Shown piece by piece: positions 46,260 through 58,269 of a DNA stretch of 64,000 bases. The stretch is taken from assembly GCA_021234155.1 (NCBI GenBank), contig JAJEKV010000015.1:530852-594851 (forward strand). Direction: 5' to 3'. Source of the stretch: Isoetes taiwanensis. Taxonomy: Eukaryota > Streptophyta > Lycopodiopsida > Isoetales > Isoetaceae. How positions within the stretch are numbered: the stretch's first letter is position 1; every line of letters begins with the position of its first letter. Both the position numbers and the translations under genes were made by a program. The notes under the pieces were generated by a model. That model saw nothing but the letters and a program-made list of their open reading frames with translations, was not told where the DNA came from and searched no databases.

Positions 46260-47255
46260 TCAAATGCATGTAGATAGAGATTACGTGGATAACAAGTGGC
46301 ATAGTATTGGTCATTACATAGGCATTCATAATTTGTTTAAATTAAACTGCAATGCTACTCTTACTGACAATGATTGTCTTCCTGCAAGATTATATGATGA
46401 ACCTTAGCGTAGATTTTAATACATCGGTTGAGCCACCGAGCATTCACTTTTCCCGTAAGGTAGGTTATTACATGATATTCAAGATCTAGATGATGGTTTA
46501 TGGACAGGCCTAGTCGAGGGCTTCACAAAACATTGACATTCCCCGACATCCCCGATCAGGAAATTGATTGGGCAATAGAGTTTTGCGAGGCACGTGCTTA
46601 ATGGTGCAACTATGGTGGTTCCTAGAAATCAATAGCAGAAGGATGACAGACCAGCAATTTGAATACTACAGACAAAGATATTACCATCACAGATGTCTGG
46701 CAGATGCTTATGGTACACTCATCATTCTGATGTCCACAACCAATGCTGAGAGACTTATTCAAGAGCTAAACTGGGGAAATGGTAACACTCTCATTCTGCA
46801 TCCAGATTTCCAGCCAAAACTTGACTATCTTCATTCATACCAGTTTATATCCAATATCCTACCAAATCCCAATTCCTGAACTTCAATCTTGCCATCCAAT
46901 CCTCATGATCCTATGTACAACACTTCATCCTCTCACTCTGAATCCAAAAATGGGCACTTTCAGGAGTTACAGGTGTTTTGTTCATATCTACTCACGCCTC
47001 AAATCCACATCATTGTGGCTAAATTTTGGTTCTCCATTGGTTTAATTCAGTAGCAGCACTGCAGGTTTCATAACTCCCACAAGGAAGTCAAGGACTTCAT
47101 ATTTTCAAACACTTGTGCTATTTGTTTAGTACAGCAACTATCTATGGCTATTTTGTCTATTTTGTTTATATGCTTAATGTTGAGTAGTCAATTACATGGC
47201 TCACTCACATCAATGTACCTTTTTCTATAATTAATGAAAAAAACCCCATTCTCTC
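46260..47255 (+). other. 3' region of LINE A
   Basis: Degenerate end of ORF2 and 3' UTR. The short frame at 46568-46879 corresponds to no domain I know. It ends in TAATTAATGAAAAAAA and the poly(A) run. Confidence 0.55.
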
Positions 47256-47272
47256 AAAAAAAAAAAAAAAAA

Positions 47273-47289
47273 AAGTAAGATATTTTTGG
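47273..47289. repeat. LINE A target-site duplication, right
   Basis: AAGTAAGATATTTTTGG; the first two A are shared with the poly(A) tail. Confidence 0.85.
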
Positions 47290-50200
47290 AGCACAATAAA
47301 AGTTCCAGACATTCATAAAAAGATTTTTTTCCATCTGCTCATTGATGTGCCAATATTTAACTGCTTTGGAAGGTTGATTGGATTTGGATAAAAAGGTATA
47401 AATTCTGGACACTTTGTACATATTTTTGTTGTTCAAAAACCAATCATTTTCTGGAATAGGATTAGCATCAATATCTCTATTGACTAATTTACTAACAATA
47501 TGTCTGTAAAGCAATCTATCAGTACTTGTACCTCTGATCTGAGCTTTGAGTCTGGTCCAAGAGATCCATCTGCCATTTGACCAGAGGTCTCCTAGATAAC
47601 AAATGTTATTGAGCATCCATTTCTTATAAATCCGAGGATGAATAATAGCCAAAGGGATGCCATCTCTTTTCAATAAACTTGGATTCCAGAAGATATTCAT
47701 TCTCTGATGAGCCTGATCTATACTAGAATATGAGAATGCTTTGGATACATAATTCCAAGCCATCAAAAGGTTTCTCATCAAAGGAGAAGTATTTGGTGCA
47801 GGTTTGACATCAGAGAAGGCTGAGTGAGGGAGATGATGATCAATTGTAGGGTGACCCTTGATAAGACTTTTGGAAAGCCAGTAATTAATGAAATCAGTAG
47901 CAGCATTTTTCCTTTGGAATAGAGCTTTCCATATATACTTACCACCTAGAGCATAAGCTTGAAGTCTAAGATTTTTACACCCGAGACCACCTGCAGATTT
48001 TTTCCTTGTAACATAATCCCAGTTAACGAGATGCTTCTTGCCCCAGATAAAGTTTCTAATGATTCTCTCAAGCTGTTGATATATGCATTTAGGAGCAATG
48101 AGGGCAGAAGAGAAATATACATGTGAACTGGCAATAACAGTAGAGGCAATGATGGATCTGCCAGCAAGAGAAAGGCAACTGCCATAATTATTAAGCTTTT
48201 TTCTGATCTTGTCAACAATTGGGCTCCAGAGAGTTTTAATGTTGATATCCAGGCCTAAGGGCATACCTAGCAACTTAGTAACTTGATTTGCAGAGATACA
48301 TTTAATCCCAGAAATATATGAGTGGTTAGGGGCACCAATAATAACAGATTTATGAGTGTTCAAATGAATTCCAGAGGCATGACTAAAATTTTGGATGATA
48401 CTCAAGAAAAACTCAATATTTCTATAATCATTCTGCAAAAATGAGAAGGAGTCATCTGCATATTGCAACAGAGTCAGTTGATTTTGAGAGTTTGGCATGA
48501 TTAAACCCTTTATGTTTCCCAAATTTTGATGATGCAGAATAGCCCTTGTTAATTGATCTGCTGCCCCAATAAAGAGATAAGGTGCTAAAGGGCAGCCTTG
48601 CCTGACACCCTTTTGGAGGGGGAAAAATTTACTAGGTGAACCATTGATTAAGATTGAAGATTGTGCTCGAGAGTTCAACCCTATAATAAGATGAATCAGC
48701 TTATCAGGTAAACCAATTTTTCTCAAGGCCAGCTCTAAGAAATCCCATCTAATGGAGTCAAAGGCTTTGGAAAAATCTAACTTCAAGAGAATGCAATTCT
48801 GATTAGAGTGTTTGGCCCAATGCAAACCTTCCATTGCTGCAATGTAATTGTCTAGAATATATCTATTTGGCAAGAAGGCAGACTGATTCAAGGAGATAGC
48901 ACTCTGGAGATAGCCATTAATTCGATTGGCAATAATTTTTGCACAGACCTTATATGATGTATTAGTGAGGGCGATAGGTCTCCAGTCACTGAATTTTTCA
49001 GGATTATCTATCTTTGGCACAAGGGTAACCAAACCAGAAGCTATTGCAGGATGCAGATGATTAATGAACCAAAATCCATGGATCATTTGAATGAAGTCTT
49101 GTTTAATGACCTCCCAAAAATGGATATAGAACTCAGGGGACAAGCCATCAGGACCAGGACTTTTCCCTTTAGCAAGATGCAACAGGGTAGATTTAATCTC
49201 ATTTTCATTAGGAAGATCAATAATATTATCTGAGATTGGATTAATGTCATAGCCAGGGAGATCATTTAAAAGATCAATAAAATTTTTGGCTTGAGGGGTC
49301 TGCCAGGAGATGTTACCATCATTAGAGAAGATTGCAGCATATTTAGAGTAGAAGAACTCACTGATTTCTTTAGCATCCTTCATAGGGACATCATTATCAT
49401 CTTTGACTGCAAGAATTTGATTTTTATAAACCCTATTTTTGGCCACTCTAAAGAAGAATTTGGAGTTATTGCTATCCATATTGGAAAGATATTTCAATTT
49501 ACATTTGACAGCTGCACCTTTTGCCTCATATTCTTCTATAGCCTTTATTGCTTGCTCAATATTAGATTCTTGCAGATGAAGATCCCTGTTAAAGGGATCA
49601 TTTTGAATCTGTAGCCTTATGTTTCTCATGCTCAGCAGACATCTTTTCTTTTCCTCTTTTCTTTTTTCATAATTATCTTTAGACCACTTTTTAATCCAGA
49701 TTTTAGAGGCCTTTACATTAGCATAGAAATCCCTCATAAATTCCGCACAGAACTTTTCATTGCTTAGCAGACTACAATTGAACTTATAAGGATAGTTGGA
49801 TCCCTTTTTGATGCTAAGCAAGTGTTTGGTCTCAAGAAATTGAGGCTGATGGTCTGATATAGAAGTGGCCTCATCACTATAGACTACACAGCTATCCCAG
49901 AAAGGATTATCAGAATTATTAATGTAAAATCTGTCAAGAGCACAGAAGACACGTTTGGCACCTTCTTGTTTATTTGACCATGTGTATTTGGCAGTGGCAG
50001 AGGGGATATAGGTGAAGAGAAAGTTATCAATGAAATAATCCCAATTGATTCTCTCAGCTCTCGTCATATTTATATCATTTCCAAGCTTGAGGTCAGGGGT
50101 AGGAGTATTATTAAAGTCTCCACGAATAATCCATGAAATATAGTTTTGGCTTTCAAGCCAATTACCAATTTTAGGCCAAAAGAGTTCTCTTTCCTTAGAG

Positions 50201-50532
50201 GAGGTCGAAGCATAAACATTAATGACTCCAAAGGTGAGGTCATTTTTTTTGAAAATCACTGCCTGCCAGTTCTTCTCAGGACTATTATACATTAGAGAAT
50301 GTGAGATATTTTTCCAGATGATGCATATACCACCAGCTGTACCAGTAGCTTCAATCCAGCAGGAAGAATACTCAGGTGAAATCCAATTGGCCAAATTAGA
50401 GCACTCAAAGTTTGGAAGCCTCAATTCTTAAAGCAGGATAATGTCAGCATTATATTCTCTCAACTGAGCAATCACTCTTCTTCTTTTTAAGGGTCCTTTT
50501 ATTCCCCTTAAATTCCATGAAAGAATTTTCAT
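47275..50532 (-). pseudogene. LINE B ORF2: nearly intact endonuclease-reverse transcriptase
   Basis: Starts MKILSWNLRGIKGPLKRRRV at 50532. One TAA stop at 50430-50428 replaces the Gln codon that LINE A has in LLQELRLP. After it the frame is open for over 1000 codons. The endonuclease shows GDFNNTP, ALDRFYINN and SDHQPQF. The RT shows KGKSPGPDGL, DWRPIALTN, NQSAFLPNR, KLDFSKAFDSIRW, KGVRQGCPLAPYLF and an intact catalytic QYADDSFSF, then LLGMPLG and GRSIIA. The frame runs into the poly(A) of the nested LINE A, which adds an artificial Phe run. The missing C-terminus is at 39168-38583. Apart from the stop and the insertion, the catalytic core is preserved. Confidence 0.92.
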
Positions 50533-50563
50533 TGAAAAGAGTAGGGAGAGCAGGGAAGAAAAG

Positions 50564-53310
50564 TTAATGGGAGCTCTTTTTTCTGCTCCTTGTGTTTTTC
50601 TTTGATTGGAGCCTGGTGTTTAAGGCAGGAGAGGCATAAGTCCTTGAAATTTTCTTGATAGACTTGCCAATGATAGCAGAGGTCTTTTTTAACTCATCAG
50701 CTGGGGGAGAATTTGAGAGGAATTTATCATCCTCCCAAAGATAATCTGAAGAGTTATTTTCCTTATCTTGGGATTCAGGATCTAGATCAATGTCATGGGA
50801 GCAGGCCCAAAATTTATAGGTACAGCAGTCTAAATTTGACTCAACCAAGGTAACATTATTCTTAGGATTAGGAGTCAAAGTAATTAAATCAGAGATATTT
50901 AGTTTATTAAGATTACTATCAGCAACAATGGAAAGAACTTGCCTGGTAGGGGGAGATCCACATAATTGTGTGAGCTTATTTTGCACTGCTGTTTCTTCTG
51001 CAACTGCATCCCCTAAGATCTCCAAACTTGCTATGTTTTCCCCCACTGGATGTGCTGGCAGTACCATCTCCAAATTCTGACATGCTCTATTATCTTGTCT
51101 ATCTATCTGTGCATTCTGTTCCACATTTAATTCCACATGTAACTCCTGCAATTGCTTGGCAACAGTCTGATCAATTTTAGTTAATTGATTTGGAGCCAGA
51201 GGGGGATGGCTAATTTGATGGTCCATTGGTTCAAATAAATCAATGAGGTCCACATGATGTGTATGGTAGTCATATTTGTAGGTGTTGAGATCAGGATTTT
51301 GAGGACTGGCAATAGGATTCCCAGATAATAGGCATTGGGAGGAAACAACAGGACAGCATAATGGAGTGGATTGTGAAGTAATGGAGTCAGGCACAATTGA
51401 TGGCTTAAGAGAATCTGCAGAAAATTCATTAGCAAGATCAGCAAGTACCTGAAATTTATTTTGACAGATAATTCCAGAATTTGTTGCATTGTTGTCTATT
51501 CCATCAATTTCATCATGATCGAGTTGATGTAAAGAATCTTGAGGATCCTTATTCTCCATAGAGTGAAAGGATTCTCCTATGTCATGATGTTGATGTTGCC
51601 CACCAGTCTTGTTTGCTGAAGTTGTGTTTTTTGAGGCAGCAAAGTTTTTCTTATTCTCCATAAGTAATAATTCCTCATTCCCTGACTTATTGTCAACTCT
51701 ATTTTTGTTGACTTCAATATTCCTGTTATTATCAGATTCAGGAATATCCTTTGAATTGTCGATGAAGATTCTGGCTTTTGGACTTATTTTCAAAGGTTCT
51801 GTCTGCTTGTCCCTTAGATTAGCCAACTGTGATTGAATATTAATCTTTAGTTGCTGGGTAGCAACTTTTCTAAAAGATATAGTTCTTTTAGAATTATCCA
51901 TTATATCTTGCAATGTGTTTGCAAGATTGATTTGACCCTGTTCTTGATGATGCTAATTTTCATACATAAGTTCTTTACCCTTCAACTTTTTCCTCAGTTG
52001 ACTATCGATATCATTGTTTGGTAAATTCTTACCCTGAGTGTGCATCTGCTTGCTTGTCACATAAGAATCATTCTTAAAGTTAACAAATTCCAAACCTTTG
52101 TTTATGACCTTAACTGAGTTATCTCTGCCAGTGAGATTATCCTTTCGAAGAAATGAGTTGCCAAATTTGTTAACTTGCAGATTGAGTTGAGCTTGTTTGG
52201 CTTCCTTTTTTTTCTGTATCCTTTTTTTACTTCCATTTACTCTTTCCCACAGAGGAGCTGCTTGCATATTGGGACCATTTTCTGCATTATAGGTTTGCTC
52301 CCTGGGAATGTTATGTTCCTCATCATATCTTTGCTGAACCTAATTTATATTATTCACTTGATAGTTGGAATGCTGATTAAAACCCCCTTTAGGAGGTAGC
52401 CTAGAGTCCATTGCTAGACATTCACCATCATAATCATTCTGCTGACCAGATTTGGAGTTTTTCTGACAGATAAAACCAGAAAAATGTCTACATTTGCATT
52501 CATGGCAATAAATAGGTAAACCTACCCAACTTAGTTGAACTTTAATTGGATTGCCATAAAAATCATAGATAGGCACAGATGTAGGAACAGGCTTGGAGAT
52601 ATTTAGCTGGACATAGCACTTAGGAGGTTTATAGGGACAATATTCAGTGCAAATATATTTTCCAAAGGAATTAAAAATTGCTGAGAAGCACTCTTCATCC
52701 CAATAGATTGGACTGAGATCTGTCATGGAGACTGAGGCTATAAAGAATTTATCATATTCATCAATAGGAAGTTTGGGATACCATTTTAGAAAAGAAAATT
52801 GAAAGGTATCAAAGGTCGATCTGCCAAGCTTGAGCAGGAAGTTGGCAGACCTAGAATTTCCACATTCAACCATGATGTAAGGGTATCTCAGCCAGTAAAC
52901 TGAGTTGATAGTGATGGATTTATTAAGTCTCAACATGTGGTCCCAAAGCTTATCAATTTTGGCTCCAACTCTATCAACTGAGACAATGACAGCAGAAGCA
53001 GATAGAGTTTTTATTTTTTCTGCTATAGAGGCATGATTTAGATGAATACCTTTGTAGAGCTGTAAATCTGGCCGGGTTTGATATTGCAGATGATCGAAAT
53101 TTGCTGCCAGCTGCTGATCAGAGAGTCTTTCTTGAATTGGGCGGATATTTCCATAGGGCAGGGGCACTCCATTGGCATTGAGGATCGGATCACCATGAAG
53201 CCCAGGATCTTTGGACAGATTGTCCCATTCCGGCACATCTCTGGTCATATGATGCATTTCTTTATGAAACAAGTTTGGGTCAGCAAAATCACCAAACTTA
53301 ATGAAAGCTG
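50564..53310 (-). pseudogene. LINE B ORF1: DUF4283-like protein, broken
   Basis: Homologue of LINE A ORF1 with FIKFGDF near the start, AVIVSVDRVGAKIDKLWDHM, SVYWLRYPYIMVECG, the knuckle YCHECKCRHFSGFIC and a basic C-terminus (NTRLQSKKNTRSRKKSSH). Interruptions include a TAG near 53335, in place of the Gln codon in LINE A, and stops near 52340 and 51950. The three surviving frames are 53272-52340, 52267-51953 and 51913-50564. Confidence 0.88.
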
Positions 53311-53609
53311 AGGGATTTTTATGAATGAGACTTAACTAGAGAAGAAGATCGCCTTGGCTGGAAGGAGGGAGACGCAGGAAGTTGTGCAAAAAGATTAAGA
53401 AATCTTTGTTTAGGGTTTTAGAATTTGGTAACATTTTGGAACAAAAAAAGTTGAACAAGATCAGGGGAAAAAAACAGAGCGAGGTTTAAACATGGACAAA
53501 AGAGAATGAAAGGAAAGAATTAATGGCAATCCAATTAAATTACTACTAAGAAGGTCAGAAACTATATTAAAACCATGAAATTCAAGTATTTGAGACAAAG
53601 ATCGATCTA

Positions 53610-53948
53610 TTAAGGATCAATTTGAAGATCTGCCTCTTCTAATTCATCTGATATTGGATCACTGAAGACCTTGACAATAATTTTGCTGGAGTATTCTCTG
53701 TTGTAGACTTGAAAGATTCCTGTAGCAGCCGTATTTTTCTTACCAAGGAATTCTTCTAGCCAGGCTTGAGTGATCTCAACTTCAAACTCTTCACAGCTGG
53801 GGACAAAGCTATATTCCTTTTGAAAGAGATATTCAAGAAAGATCTGCTCAATTATAAGTTTTTTCCAAAGATCCGAACTTTCTCCCTTCAGAAATCCACA
53901 AGTTAGCCGAGAATTATCCTGAATAATTGCAAAAATCTTGCACTCCAT
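53610..53948 (-). CDS. LINE B ORF0: small conserved upstream protein
   Basis: Intact 112-aa frame beginning MECKIFAIIQDNSRLTCGFL. It aligns over its length with LINE A ORF0 (roughly 45% identity by eye), but has about 15 extra acidic residues at the end (SDELEEADLQIDP). It remains open although ORF1 and ORF2 of the same element carry stops. Function unknown. Confidence 0.65.
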   Translation of the reverse strand: MECKIFAIIQDNSRLTCGFLKGESSDLWKKLIIEQIFLEYLFQKEYSFVPSCEEFEVEITQAWLEEFLGKKNTAATGIFQVYNREYSSKIIVKVFSDPISDELEEADLQIDP

Positions 53949-54126
53949 TCAAATTTGATGCAGTTATTTGCAAATTATGGCTAGCCTTCTACAAGGCTAG
54001 CTGAAATTGCCTCGGAAGCTACTCAGATCAGGGAAGCTGAGCTCGTTCCCTCCTGTTTTTTTACCAAGAAGTGGAAAATAACTAACATAACCGAAAAATC
54101 AAGAAAATAGGCGCTTCTCATTCTTT

Positions 54127-54140
54127 TAATCTTAAAGCTT
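54127..54140. repeat. LINE B target-site duplication, right
   Basis: TAATCTTAAAGCTT, identical to 37786-37799. Confidence 0.85.
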
Positions 54141-54830
54141 GTGGAATTTTATGAGAAGCAGATTACTATAGTTCGGCTGTGCAGACGTCTCCAAGAAGCA
54201 CAAGACATCTCCAAGAAGCTGCCCATGCAAGATGTCACATGCTAGAGTACACTAATTGTTGTATATGCAAATGTCGGGTATGGCCTGACTTCTTTTGAAC
54301 ACATGCAAGGGGACGTTTACTATCCAAATGCAATTATTTTGTCTGCATCTTGAAGGCTTGTGGTAGCATAAGGAGCCTTAGTTAAGAGCTGGGAAGTACA
54401 TGCAGAGGTTCTACAAAATGGATCCAACTCATTAGTTTCCATGTTCATAAAATGTGGTTCACTTATAGATCAGGACACTGTGTCATGGAATGTAAGATAT
54501 GCATTATCCCCTCTCTTTAGCATGCTTTCCAAGGAATTGATGCTTCTGTTGGACCGACCATTTTTAAGGAGCTTTTCGGTGCTAGTTATACTACAATTGA
54601 GCTTAGTTAATATTCCTGCCAGTTATACTATAGTTGACTTTGAGTTGCAAGAGTGTGTCTCTTTTCTTTCGTGGCATGCAGTTGGCTTGGAATACTATAG
54701 AGATTTCTTCCTACCATCATTAAGTCTGTTTAGGTGCCTGCCACATAAGTATTTTTTCTCAAATGTTGATATATTGGCATGCTCAACCATTGTCCCTCAA
54801 GAAGACAATATTGTTATACTTAAGCCATGA
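54138..54830 (+). pseudogene. PPR (PLS-type) remnant, right part
   Basis: The plus strand carries several PPR-like motifs with stops and frame changes: EAQDISKKLPMQDVTC, VYANVGYGLTSFEHMQ, PNAIILSAS, ALVKSWEVHAEVLQNG, SLVSMFIKCGSLID and DTVSWNV. The order and the (E)VHAE...Y-x-KCGSL...VSWN signature are typical of PLS-class PPR proteins, which edit or process organelle RNA. The sequence after 54500 is too decayed to assign. It continues the PPR-like text left of LINE B (37744-37799). Several in-frame stops show that it was already a pseudogene, or became one. Confidence 0.65.
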
Positions 54831-54841
54831 CGTTGTAAGGG

Positions 54842-55065
54842 TTGGAAACATCTTGATAATATAATTTTCTTCTTTGCACTAATTCTGAAATTTTTGCACT
54901 ATACATAGATACATAGGGTGTCTTTTTCACCAAGTCAAGAACAAGGACCATATTGTTTGGAAAGGGCTTAACTTGGAAACACCTTGATAAAGTGTCTTTT
55001 TTACACTAAACCGAAACTTTTGCACTGACTATCTTATACATATGGTGGATTTTTCACTAAGTCGA
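54842..55065. repeat. Two-copy tandem repeat, period about 130 bp
   Basis: Blocks TTGGAAACA(T/C)CTTGATAA, TTTTTGCACT, ATACATA and TTTTTCAC(C/T)AAGTC recur in order at about 54842 and 54972. Confidence 0.7.
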
Positions 55066-55230
55066 ACCAAAGAAATGTTTGTGGCGGCCTTGGCCGCCGC
55101 GATAAATTTTTTGCAGGCGTTAAATTAGCTTCCAAAGATCAATATACTAGGGATGTTTTTGGCCACCCTTTGAACACAGATGTCCATACTCGTTTATTAC
55201 TAAGTGCATCCCCTGGGGGATGCATTTGCT

Positions 55231-55470
55231 TCATGTGATCTTAACAACTGCGTCTGTCTCATTGCCACCCCACACAAAGCTCCGAACTAGTGCGATGATC
55301 TCCTTAAATTTTTGAGGAGGAGCTAGCAATGCTGAAACCACATAGACATGCGTACTATTGATTCTTAATGCAATCTCCAAGCTCTTGCCTTTTGCCATGA
55401 AATTCATCTCTGGCCTCCTTAGCTTCCCCAAATCTCTTGCAAAAATCTTTTTTCAAAGAGGAAATACCCT
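55231..55470 (-). pseudogene. LINE C fragment, inverted piece (RT thumb region)
   Basis: The minus strand reads KIFARDLGKLRRPEMNFMAK, KSLEIALRINSTHVYVVSAL and IIALVRSFVWGGNE, the segment of plant LINE ORF2 just after the RT palm. The next part of the same protein is found on the opposite strand from 55957. Confidence 0.55.
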
Positions 55471-55956
55471 TGCTTATGTGCACTCCATGTTGCATACATG
55501 CCAAGCATGTATCTCCTTGTATTTATGTACAAATATATTGTACAAATGATCCTGGCCACCAGAATATTTTCAAGCATCGTGCAGAAAAAAAAATAAAAAT
55601 AAAATAAAAATAAAATTAGTTCTGCTTGTAACTGAACATTTGTGCCTTCGCTGGATTTGTATTTTAGAATACTTATTGTAGCTCAATAGCACAAAAGATA
55701 TATCTGCAAGATCAAAATTTAAGACCCTTACGACAGTGCAGGGGCTGGACTGATCCAGCATGATGGAAGTAAGAAGATCTTCTGTAAGCTAGTAATCTGG
55801 AATGTGTTGAATATGGAGCCCGCTTGGATATCTTGGTATGACAGAAATATTAGAAGACCAAATCCAACCTTCTAGCATATACCTGATCACTGTAAAAATG
55901 AAATTGCAGTGGTAAATCATACATAACAAGGTGCTATCACATAAAGGGTTGCCCAC

Positions 55957-57345
55957 GTGGAGTTGGTACTAGCGGTTGTTAAAGTGGCTTGGTGGAAGTG
56001 TCTCCGCCCCCGGGAGGATGGGGGCTTGGCCATTCTGGATTTGGCACTGCATAGTAAGGTGTTGGTCTCTAAGTTTATTTGGAGCGTTCTGCAGGATGGA
56101 GCATCTTCTCCTGGTGCGGCACTATTGTGGCAATCTCTTCGCCATTGTGTGGCATTTGGAAAGTCGTCTGCATGTAGAGTTGCCCCGGCACCTTTGTTGT
56201 ATGGTCTCCCCCTTTCCCACATGCATCCCCTTTTCTCACGCGGGGGTGTTAAGTGGCTTGGGATCACGTCGTGTGCTCTTCCAGCCAGATTATGCCTCGG
56301 TTTATCACCACTCTTCTCCTTTCTTGTGGGTTCCTCTACCCTCTGCATTACTTGCCCTTGGTCGCCCGCCGCATGCTCTCGGACGCAGTTCGGCCGTTGG
56401 AGGCGAAGCCGCTGATTTTGGCTCACCTTGGAGGATTGGTATTGGGATGGTCACTAGCTTCGTGGGGAGTTCTTTCGAGCTCGCTTTTGGCGGGGCGTTG
56501 GACAGCCTATCACGGGAACAAGTGGCGGGGAGTATTCCGCTACACATACCTATAGTCCCTCGTGGGTGATGTGGTGGTGCAGGTTTGGAAGGTTCATCCG
56601 ATGTTGTATCTTCTTGTTTTGTGCGCGGTCTTGTTACCGAGTGTTGGCTATTCATGACACCGCCTCTTCGTGCAAGTGGTCTCTGCAGCTTCCGGGTTCT
56701 CGATGGCTTCGGTTTGGACGTGGACATGGAGCTCTCTTCCCCACCAAAGGTTCGGTGCTTCGTGGCGGTGGTGCACCGTATCGAGTGAATGTCCTTGTGA
56801 GTCGGTTTAGGCCGGGTGTGAGCCCTCTTTTGCCCTTGTTGTGGCCTTCATCGTGGAGGCTGTGGAGCATTGTCCGGTTTTATGCCCTCACTTGCAGGTT
56901 GCCCGGATTGGGTCGGGGACTGCTTCGGTGAGATTGAATAGCCAACAATTGCTGCTTCATGTATATCCCGGTGCTTGGCCAGTCGCGGCAGCAAGCCTTG
57001 CATCCCGTGGTGTGGCTTGGTTGGTGTGGTTGATTTGGAAGGGCGGCGGTTGTGGATCTTTCGGGGATTCAGACTGCACCTCTCCCTCGATTCCTCGACT
57101 TCGGTACAAGCTATTTCAAAGCTTTTGGTGTTCCCGGATTAGTAGAGCGGAAGTTTTCCATTTGGCGGGACTTCTTGGGTGTGATAGATGGTGATGGTCG
57201 GGTTTATGCAAAGAAGAGAGTTGTAGTTGTTGTGGAGTGTCGAGGTATCACTGTCTCTTTGGGGCAGTTCTCCTTCCTCCTCACTTGCTTTGTAACATTA
57301 CCATTCTTTTAATATATTGCTGACACAGTTCTTCAAAAAAAAAAA
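55957..57345 (+). pseudogene. LINE C fragment, 3' part with poly(A)
   Basis: Starts with VAWWKCLRPREDGGLAILDL, the conserved block after the RT thumb of plant LINEs (W-x-x-C-x-P-x-x-x-GGL-x-x-DL). Several GC-rich broken frames continue to an A-run at 57335-57346. The C-terminal frame (57052-57312) ends shortly before the tail. It is 5'-truncated. Base composition is clearly more GC-rich than in the L1-type elements to its left, so it belongs to another lineage. Confidence 0.6.
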
Positions 57346-57346
57346 A

Positions 57347-58269
57347 CTCAATTAAAAAAAATAATGATATAAACATATCAAGGACAACTAAACACTTATT
57401 AATGGAGTCAGAATGTTGACTTGTTTAATTGAAAAAAGAACCAATGTTTCATTATTGTCATCAATGTGACTGAGTGTGCTTCTATTCTTTAGAGGAAGAA
57501 CTATCAATTTGCTCATCATACATCTATTACAGGCAACAAAATTGATAACTTCTCGAACATTACCAAGGTGTTTCCCTCTAAAGAAATAAAAAAGGTGGCC
57601 CACCCATTCCTCATTCTGGTAAGTATTATGATATTACAAATTTAAGTCAGAGAACATCGTAATGCAAATGAGTGTGAGTAGACAAATAGCAAAAGCAAAA
57701 GAATAGAACAGAATAGAATATGATTTTATCGTCCATGGAGACCAACTGGCCTATGGGACCCAAGTACAAAGAGAGAGCAGCAGGTGTATTACTACCAGGA
57801 TTAAAAAACCCCCGCCAAGGGTTTTCGGGAAAAACTTAGTAGCAATAAGGATGCCGACATACCGCACCTGATTATATACATAATCACAAGTACAAATTGA
57901 GGTTAATGTCTGACGGGGGGCATAACCGAAGTCCGCGTATGATCCATTACCTCCCCGGAGGTACGATCCCAACAAGCCTATAGAGGCCGTGCTCGCGAGT
58001 CATGCAAGGCCCGATGGGGCATTAACTAACCGAGCATACCGAGCCCGGATATGCTCATACGCCGACAGCCTCGGAGGGCATGACTTTCATCCTCAATGGC
58101 GCTGTTGACAAAGATTGGATGACTCGTCCTCACGCTGCTCCTCGAATCCATCTCCCCGCCTCAATGCGGAGGTGGTGTGCACCGTCGCGAATGGGAAGCA
58201 ATCACCCTCAGCGCGCTTTTTCATGGGTAGATGGGTGCATGTAGTGGTGTGGGCCCCGTGAGCATGGGA
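57347..58269. repeat. Intergenic DNA with a dispersed-repeat hairpin block
   Basis: No gene is seen. At 57795-57845 a block (GGATTAAAAAACCCCCGCC then GGGTTTTCGGGAAAAACTTAG) resembles the GC-rich hairpin in the repeats at 3010-3066 and 61170-61226. The remainder is unassigned; its right end may be the 3' UTR of the minus-strand LINE D. Confidence 0.4.

Larger units (their letters stand above)
39169..47272 (+). mobile_element. LINE A: L1-type retrotransposon nested in LINE B
   Basis: About 8.1 kb, plus strand, same family as LINE B. It runs from the target duplication at 39168 to a poly(A) run at 47256-47274, followed by the right duplication. Sense order is ORF0 (39364-39657), ORF1 (39821-42550, intact), ORF2 (from 42591, frame-disrupted), a decayed zf-RVT region at about 45900-46260, and a 3' UTR of about 1 kb. 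It is the younger insertion because it interrupts LINE B ORF2, yet its own ORF2 has accumulated many lesions. Confidence 0.93.
37800..54126 (-). mobile_element. LINE B: L1-type retrotransposon, split by LINE A
   Basis: About 8.2 kb after removing the nested LINE A. The poly(A) tail appears as a run of about 29 T at 37800-37828 on the plus strand. The 5' end is near 54126, and perfect 14-bp target-site duplications flank both ends. Sense order on the minus strand is ORF0 (53948-53610), ORF1 (about 53310-50564, broken), ORF2 (50532-47275, resumed at 39168-38583), a 3' UTR of about 0.75 kb, then poly(A). It inserted into PPR-like sequence. Confidence 0.93.

Noticed and set aside
47254-47274. Poly-Phe end of the LINE B ORF2 frame
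   Set aside because: It is the reverse reading of the LINE A poly(A) tail, not protein.
55917-56727. Minus-strand frames over LINE C (169 and 140 codons)
   Set aside because: Shadows opposite the GC-rich plus-strand LINE ORF2 remnant.
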